Shown here in pieces: positions 59,738 through 64,000 of a stretch of DNA of 64,000 nt. The stretch is from contig CAVXUA010000016.1 in the NCBI GenBank assembly GCA_963764825.1, positions 310,001 through 374,000 on the forward strand. The letters are read 5' to 3'. The position numbers and the translations under genes were made by a program. This DNA is from JAZGGS01 sp963764825 (GTDB taxonomy: Bacteria; Bacteroidota; Ignavibacteria; Ignavibacteriales; Ignavibacteriaceae). The stretch's first letter is position 1. Each line of letters opens with the position of its first letter. The notes beneath the pieces were generated by a model. It saw only the letters and a list, made by a program, of their open reading frames with translations, was not told the origin of the DNA and searched no databases.

Positions 59738-60881
59738 ATTGCCTCCAGAATATTTATTACACAACTTGCACCGGAACCACCCATATTTTGTGCTAATCCA
59801 ATTTTTGCATTTTTTATCTGTCTTTTTCCGGCCTGTCCGGTAAGTTGCTCGTAAAGTTCAATTATTTGTGCAATGCCTGTTGCTCCAACAGGATGCCCTT
59901 TAGATTTTAATCCACCGCTTGAGTTAATAGGAATCACTCCATCCATAGATGTTTTGCCTTCTGCAACTGCGGAACCACCTTTACCTTTTTTAAAGAATCC
60001 AAGATCTTCGGTAACAACAATCTCAGCAATTGTAAAGCAATCGTGTACCTCGGCAAAGTTTATATCACCAGGTTTTAATCCAGCCATTTTATAAGCTTTA
60101 TCTGCTGCTACTTTTACAGCATCAATAGTTGTTAAGCTTTTTCTGCTATGAAGTGCAATTGTACCCGATGCCTGTGAAGTTGCCTTTACACGAACATATT
60201 TTGCTTTAATCTTCTTAGCAATATCCAACGGGCAAAGAATTACTGCTGCCCCTCCATCACTAACAGGCGAGCAATCAAGAATCTTAACGGATCTGCAACT
60301 AATGTTGAATTTAGAACTTGATCAACGGTAATTTTATTTCTGAATTGAGCATTAGGATTATTCAAACCATTTAAATGATTTTTTACTGCAACTTGAGCAA
60401 GGTTTTCTCTCTTTGTTTTAAATTCATGCATATGTGCATTTGCGATCATAGCATAAAGACCAGGGAATGTAACTCCTTGATATACTTCATATTCCTGATC
60501 GGCTGCAGTAGCAAGGGCTGCAGTCACATCTGCACCATCAGTCATTTTTTCAACTCCGCCTGCAAGAACAAAATCACTTGCACCAGAAGCAACCTCGTGA
60601 TAAGCAGCACGGAAAGCCACTCCACCTGAAGCACAAGCAGATTCAACTCTTGTTGCAGGTATAGGATTCTGCGCTAAGTAATCTGCCATTACTGCACCAA
60701 GATGTTCCTGCCCAACAAACAATCCACTGGACATCGAACCAACATACATTGAATCGATATGATCCACACCTGCTGATTCAATTGCACCAAGTGCAGCTTC
60801 AACAAAAATATCTTTTATAGATTTCCCCCATAGTTCACCGAAATTTGTCATCCCGGTTCCAATAACTGCTACTTCTCTCAT
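59734..60881 (-). CDS. SCP2-type thiolase, frame broken near 60250
   Basis: About 382 residues. First frame: REVAVIGTGMTNFGELWG, then ESACASGGVAFRAAYHEVASG with the acyl-carrying Cys83. A break near 60250 joins VADPLR to ILDCSPVSDGGAAVI-like residues and DIAKKIKAKYVRVKA. The end holds AEVHDCFTIAEIV, SSGGLKSKGHPVGATGIAQI (catalytic His) and NMGGSGASCVINIL. This is the thiolase half of the archaeal-type complex. It lies 13 bp after the HMG-CoA-synthase-like gene. Confidence 0.85.
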
Positions 60882-60894
60882 TTTAATTCCCTCG

Positions 60895-61942
60895 TTAATC
60901 GTTCAGAATTATTTTTCCACGGAATTTAGCATACTCTCCGTAATCCAGGTAGATTTTATTATTATCAAGCATATCTCTAAGCTTAACAGCTTTATTCTGT
61001 ACATCTTTTATTTTATCTGTAACCTTAAATATAAATCCATCACTACCTGCACCGGAGCCAAATGAAACCATAAATATTTTATCACCTGGTTTTGCAACAT
61101 CTAAAACTGCAGCTAGACGCAGTTGGAGAAGAACCCGAATAAGTATTACCCATCCACGGAACTATCCAACCGGTTTCTAATTGCTTTTTGGTAAATCCTA
61201 ATTGCTTACCAGCCATTTGAGGAAACTTTCCGTTTGGCATATGAAAAACTGCATATTTAAAATCTTCCGGTTTCATTTCAGATTTTTTCAGAAGAATTTT
61301 TCCCGCAGTTACAAGATGTTTAAAGTACGCCGGTTCACCAGTAAATCTTCCAGCGTGCCGTGGATAAAATTGATGTTCACGTCTCCAGAAATCAGGTGTA
61401 TCGGATGTGTATGAAGTTGTAAAAAGAATTTCTGCAACAACATTCTTTTTACCCATTATAAATGCTGCTCCTCCTGCTGAAGCAGAATATTCCAAAGCAT
61501 CCCCGGGGGCACCTTGTGAAGTATCTGCACCAATTCCCATTGCATATTTCATTTCACCTGCTTTAACAAGTGCATAAGCATTATACATTGCTTCAGTGCC
61601 TGCTTTACAAGCAAACTCATAACTTGCAACATGAACATGTGGCCCAATTCCCAATGCATCAATTACAATTGTACCGCTAGGTTTAACTGCATATGGATGA
61701 GATTCAGATCCAATATAAAGCGCACCTATTTCTTTAGGATTAATATTCGCTCGCTTTAAAGCATTCTTAGCAGCTTCAACTGAAATGGTAATAGTATCTT
61801 CATCCATTCCCGGTACTGTTTTTTCAAAAAGCTGTAATCCTCTTTTTAACGCTTCAGGATCAGAGCCCCACTCTTTTGCAATGCTTTCTACTTTAATTCG
61901 GTAACGCGGCAGGTATGAACCATATCCAACAATTCCAACCAT
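60895..61942 (-). CDS. HMG-CoA synthase-family protein of archaeal type, frame broken near 61110
   Basis: About 349 residues, the length of archaeal HMG-CoA synthases. VGIVGYGSYLPRYRI opens it, with GALYIGSESHPYAVKPS and the catalytic Cys112 in SYEFACKAGTEA, then ADTSQGAPGDALEYSASAGGAAFI and FHMPNGKFP (His). A break near 61110 moves the end to another frame: LDVAKPGDKIFMVSFGSGAGSDGFIF and a stop at 60895. It condenses acetyl-CoA with acetoacetyl-CoA in archaea. First gene of the triad; an inverted repeat lies at 61996-62017, upstream of its start. Confidence 0.86.
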
Positions 61943-61995
61943 TTTTTGTTCCCTTTCTTTATTAGGAAAAATTGGAAGAACTTATTTTGATGATC

Positions 61996-62017
61996 TTCTT
62001 AAATAACTTTTTAAGAA
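61996..62017. promoter_or_regulatory. Inverted repeat upstream of the HMG-CoA-synthase gene
   Basis: TTCTTAA and TTAAGAA are separated by eight bases, about 55 bases before the 61942 start. The position suits an operator or promoter element. AT-rich content means chance is possible. Confidence 0.3.
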
Positions 62018-62024
62018 TCATAAA

Positions 62025-62039
62025 AGGTACTGCGTACCT
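62025..62039 (-). terminator. Short hairpin after miaA
   Basis: AGGTAC-GCA-GTACCT on the minus strand followed by TTTATG, about 75 bases past the miaA stop. The six-pair stem is short. Confidence 0.35.
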
Positions 62040-62114
62040 AATTTGTAAAATTTTACTATACGAATATATTGATATTTAAATTGGTGTTAAAGACCAGAAA
62101 TAATTAAGTTCAAA

Positions 62115-63037
62115 TTATTTAAAGCGGTTTGCTATTATTTTTGAAATATTTTCCAATTCATTTTGCTCATCCAGATCAAACCATTCAATTCTATCATCTT
62201 TACGAAACCATGTAATTTGTCTTTTTGCATATCTCCGCGTATTTCTTTTAATTAGTTCTATCGCTCTTTCAAGTGAAATTTCATTATTTAAATATGAAAT
62301 TATTTCTTTATAGCCAACAGTATTTAGAGAATTAAGTTCTTTATTATATCCATTTGCTAAAAGCCCTTCTACTTCTTTAACTAATCCATCCTGAATCATT
62401 TCATCTACACGTTCATTTATATTTTTGTAAAGAGTTTTTCTTTCCCAGTTCAAGCCAAATTGAGTAAACTTATAATTTTTTATCTTTTTTCTGTCTTTGC
62501 TGATGTTTCCAGATTGGTTCGCCAGAAAGATGATAAACTTCCAGGGCTCTCATTACCCTCTTCCAGTTTTGCGGAAGCATTTTTTCTGCACTAACCGGAT
62601 CTGATTTTTTCAATAAATTATATAGGTATTCATTTCCAAATTGATTTTTGTAAGTCTAAAAGTTTTTCCCTGTATTCAAAATCTTTATCAACAGTATCGA
62701 AAATACCATCAACAAGAGCTTTTATATACAAACCGGAACCTCCCACAACAATTGGGATTAATGATCTGCTAAATAAGTTTTCAAGTACTTCATCAGCTTG
62801 TTTTTCAAAATCGCTCACATTATAAACTTCAGCTGGTTCGAGAAAATTTATAAAGTGATGATTTACTTCTGCAAGTTGTTTTTCGTTTGGTTTTGCTGTG
62901 CCAATGTTTAATTTATTATAGAATTGTCTACTGTCAGCAGAAATAATTTCACTGTTTAGAATTTTTGCAAGCATTATTCCAAGGTGAGTTTTACCTGAAC
63001 AGGTAGGTCCTACAATTACGATTACTGATCTTTCCAA
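62115..63037 (-). CDS. miaA: tRNA dimethylallyltransferase, two frame breaks
   Basis: About 305 residues. The first frame (from 63037) has the P-loop IVIVGPTCSGKTHLGIML, SADSRQFYNKLNIGTAKP and VGGSGLYIKALVDG. Near 62637 it breaks into FGNEYLYNLLKKSDPVSAEK and PQNWKRVMRALEVYHLSG, and near 62460 into NWERKTLYKNINERVDEM, NTVGYKEIISYL and RNTRRYAKRQITWFR. MiaA adds an isopentenyl group from dimethylallyl diphosphate to A37 of tRNAs reading UNN codons. It overlaps pcm by 16 bp. Confidence 0.88.
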
Positions 63038-63663
63038 CCTTCTCTTCCAATTAAAGGAACAAATGCGAATTCCGGTATTTCCTCAATCTGAAAATTTTCT
63101 TTATCTATTTTAGTAATTACTTTTAATGTTTGAGAATTTTTATCTCCCACAGGAATCACCATTCTGCCATCAACTGCTAGCTGTTGCTTAAGCGATTCTG
63201 GAATACCCGGCGATCCTGCTGTAACTATTATTCCATCAAATGGTGAGTTTTCATCCCATCCCAAAGTTCCATCTCCTTGTTTACAACGAACTCGTATGCT
63301 TAGCTTATCGAATAGTTTTAGTACATTATTAAATATTTCAAAATGTCTTTCGATGCTGAAAACTTTTGCACCCATAGCATATAGAAGAGCTGCCTGGTAA
63401 CCCGAACCAGTCCCAATCTCAAGTATTTTATCTCCCTTATTAACTTTTAGCGCCTGGGTCATAATAGCTATTGTGTAAGGTTGTGAAATTGTCTGTCCGT
63501 ATCCAATTGGCAAAGCTATATCCTTGTATGCATGCGCGCGTACACCTGAAGGAATGAAATTTTCCCGTTGTACCTCATTCATAGCTCTTAGAAGTACTTC
63601 GTCAGAAATTCCCTTTTTTGAGAGACTATCTACCAGTTCTGATCTTTGCTGTTTGAACATCAC
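63022..63663 (-). CDS. pcm: Protein-L-isoaspartate O-methyltransferase
   Basis: A protein of 213 residues with PIGYGQTISQPYTIAIMTQAL, the SAM loop ILEIGTGSGYQAALLYAMG and GIIVTAGSPGIPESLKQQL, ending VPLIGREGW. It methylates isoaspartyl residues in aged proteins to start their repair. Intact. Start ATG at 63663. Confidence 0.93.
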   Translation of the reverse strand: MMFKQQRSELVDSLSKKGISDEVLLRAMNEVQRENFIPSGVRAHAYKDIALPIGYGQTISQPYTIAIMTQALKVNKGDKILEIGTGSGYQAALLYAMGAKVFSIERHFEIFNNVLKLFDKLSIRVRCKQGDGTLGWDENSPFDGIIVTAGSPGIPESLKQQLAVDGRMVIPVGDKNSQTLKVITKIDKENFQIEEIPEFAFVPLIGREGWKDQ

Positions 63664-64000
63664 GGTATTAAATTAAATCTCATTTAACAAACATATCATT
63701 TTTATTTTCAATTAGTAAGAGGTTGCAAAAGATGCTAATTAATTATAATATTTATTAAATTAATGCACAGAATTTAGTTAAAGAATGTCTCCAAATAAGT
63801 CATTCTTTTATGAAGATTAGATTTAAATTATATACATGTTGTTTCTTTTAAAAGTTATTTTTTGTATAATTCAAGCGATAAAATCATACCGGATAAATAA
63901 TTGTTTATTTGAATGATAATGACTGTCTTTTTTAACCAACTATTTACATACCTTAATTTAATATTTAACCTGAAAAGGAGGTGTAATACTCTATAAATAG
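63664..64000. other. Intergenic region with a strong SD-like motif at its right end
   Basis: AT-rich gap before pcm on the minus strand. On the plus strand AAAAGGAGGTG (63973-63983) is a near-perfect match to the anti-SD sequence, 17 bases from the window edge. No ATG follows within the window, so a gene may start just beyond it. Nothing else was recognised. Confidence 0.4.

Noticed and set aside
1..64000. CRISPR arrays, insertion sequences, phage genes, riboswitches and rRNA
   Set aside because: No regularly spaced repeats, transposase or integrase frames, recognisable riboswitch cores or rRNA segments were seen on either strand.

Overview
The window looks like chromosome from an AT-rich member of the Bacteroidota/Chlorobi group, most likely Ignavibacteria (inference). 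The main clue is three secreted proteins ending in a type IX secretion (T9SS) sorting domain with the NYPNPFN motif. Supporting clues are a KorAB-type 2-oxoacid:ferredoxin oxidoreductase, paired LolC/LolE-like permeases and MEP-pathway ispE. Ribosome binding sites of the AGGAGG type are visible before several genes, including some with TTG starts. No rRNA, CRISPR array, phage or insertion sequence was seen.

Layout. 1-3.1 kb: SPOR lipoprotein fragment, GDSL lipoprotein and FadL-type porin. 3.2-8.5 kb: a compact minus-strand operon yqeY-cvpA-mutS2-biotin carboxylase-biotin carrier. 8.6-10.3 kb: ExbB-ExbD-ExbD. 10.6-19.4 kb: broken endonuclease/exonuclease/phosphatase lipoprotein, NhaC antiporter, reductive-dehalogenase-like Fe-S protein, fatty acid desaturase, outer-membrane barrel, T9SS cargo. 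19.7-26.4 kb (plus strand): polA, two glycosyltransferases, a broken homocysteine methyltransferase, ispE. 27.7-33.3 kb (plus strand): a six-gene sugar-acid cluster (GT-B protein, SpsF-type cytidylyltransferase, class III aminotransferase, SDR, KdsC-like phosphatase, NeuB-like synthase), followed by a sterol-desaturase-family gene. 34-38.3 kb: aminotransferase and a DUF3160 T9SS protein. 38.4-38.9 kb: tRNA cluster Pro-Arg-His-Glu. 39-44.4 kb: lolC-lolE-lolD and a T9SS cargo. 44.4-53.3 kb: leucyl aminopeptidase, nrnA, korB-korA, dsbD, nadE. 53.6-56.4 kb: PspC and LiaF-like envelope proteins, an alkyltransferase-like protein and GDPD. 56.4-63.7 kb: prfB with its programmed frameshift, AtuA proteins, an archaeal-type DUF35/thiolase/HMG-CoA-synthase set, miaA, pcm.

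Three points stand out. First, about twenty conserved genes carry single-base frame breaks. Two of these are compensated pairs inside an open frame, and several sit in short homopolymers. This points to indel errors in the sequence rather than mass gene decay, although three loci (10.6-11.6, 24.7-25.5 and 37.4-38.3 kb) are dense enough that real decay remains possible. Second, an HMG-CoA-synthase/thiolase/DUF35 triad of archaeal mevalonate type lies beside AtuA genes in a genome that also has ispE, which suggests an acyl-CoA role outside isoprenoid synthesis. Third, the 27.7-33.3 kb cluster looks like a pathway for an activated, amino-modified nonulosonate-like sugar acid whose exact product cannot be named from sequence. 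Function calls rest on motif and family recognition by reading; no database search was run.
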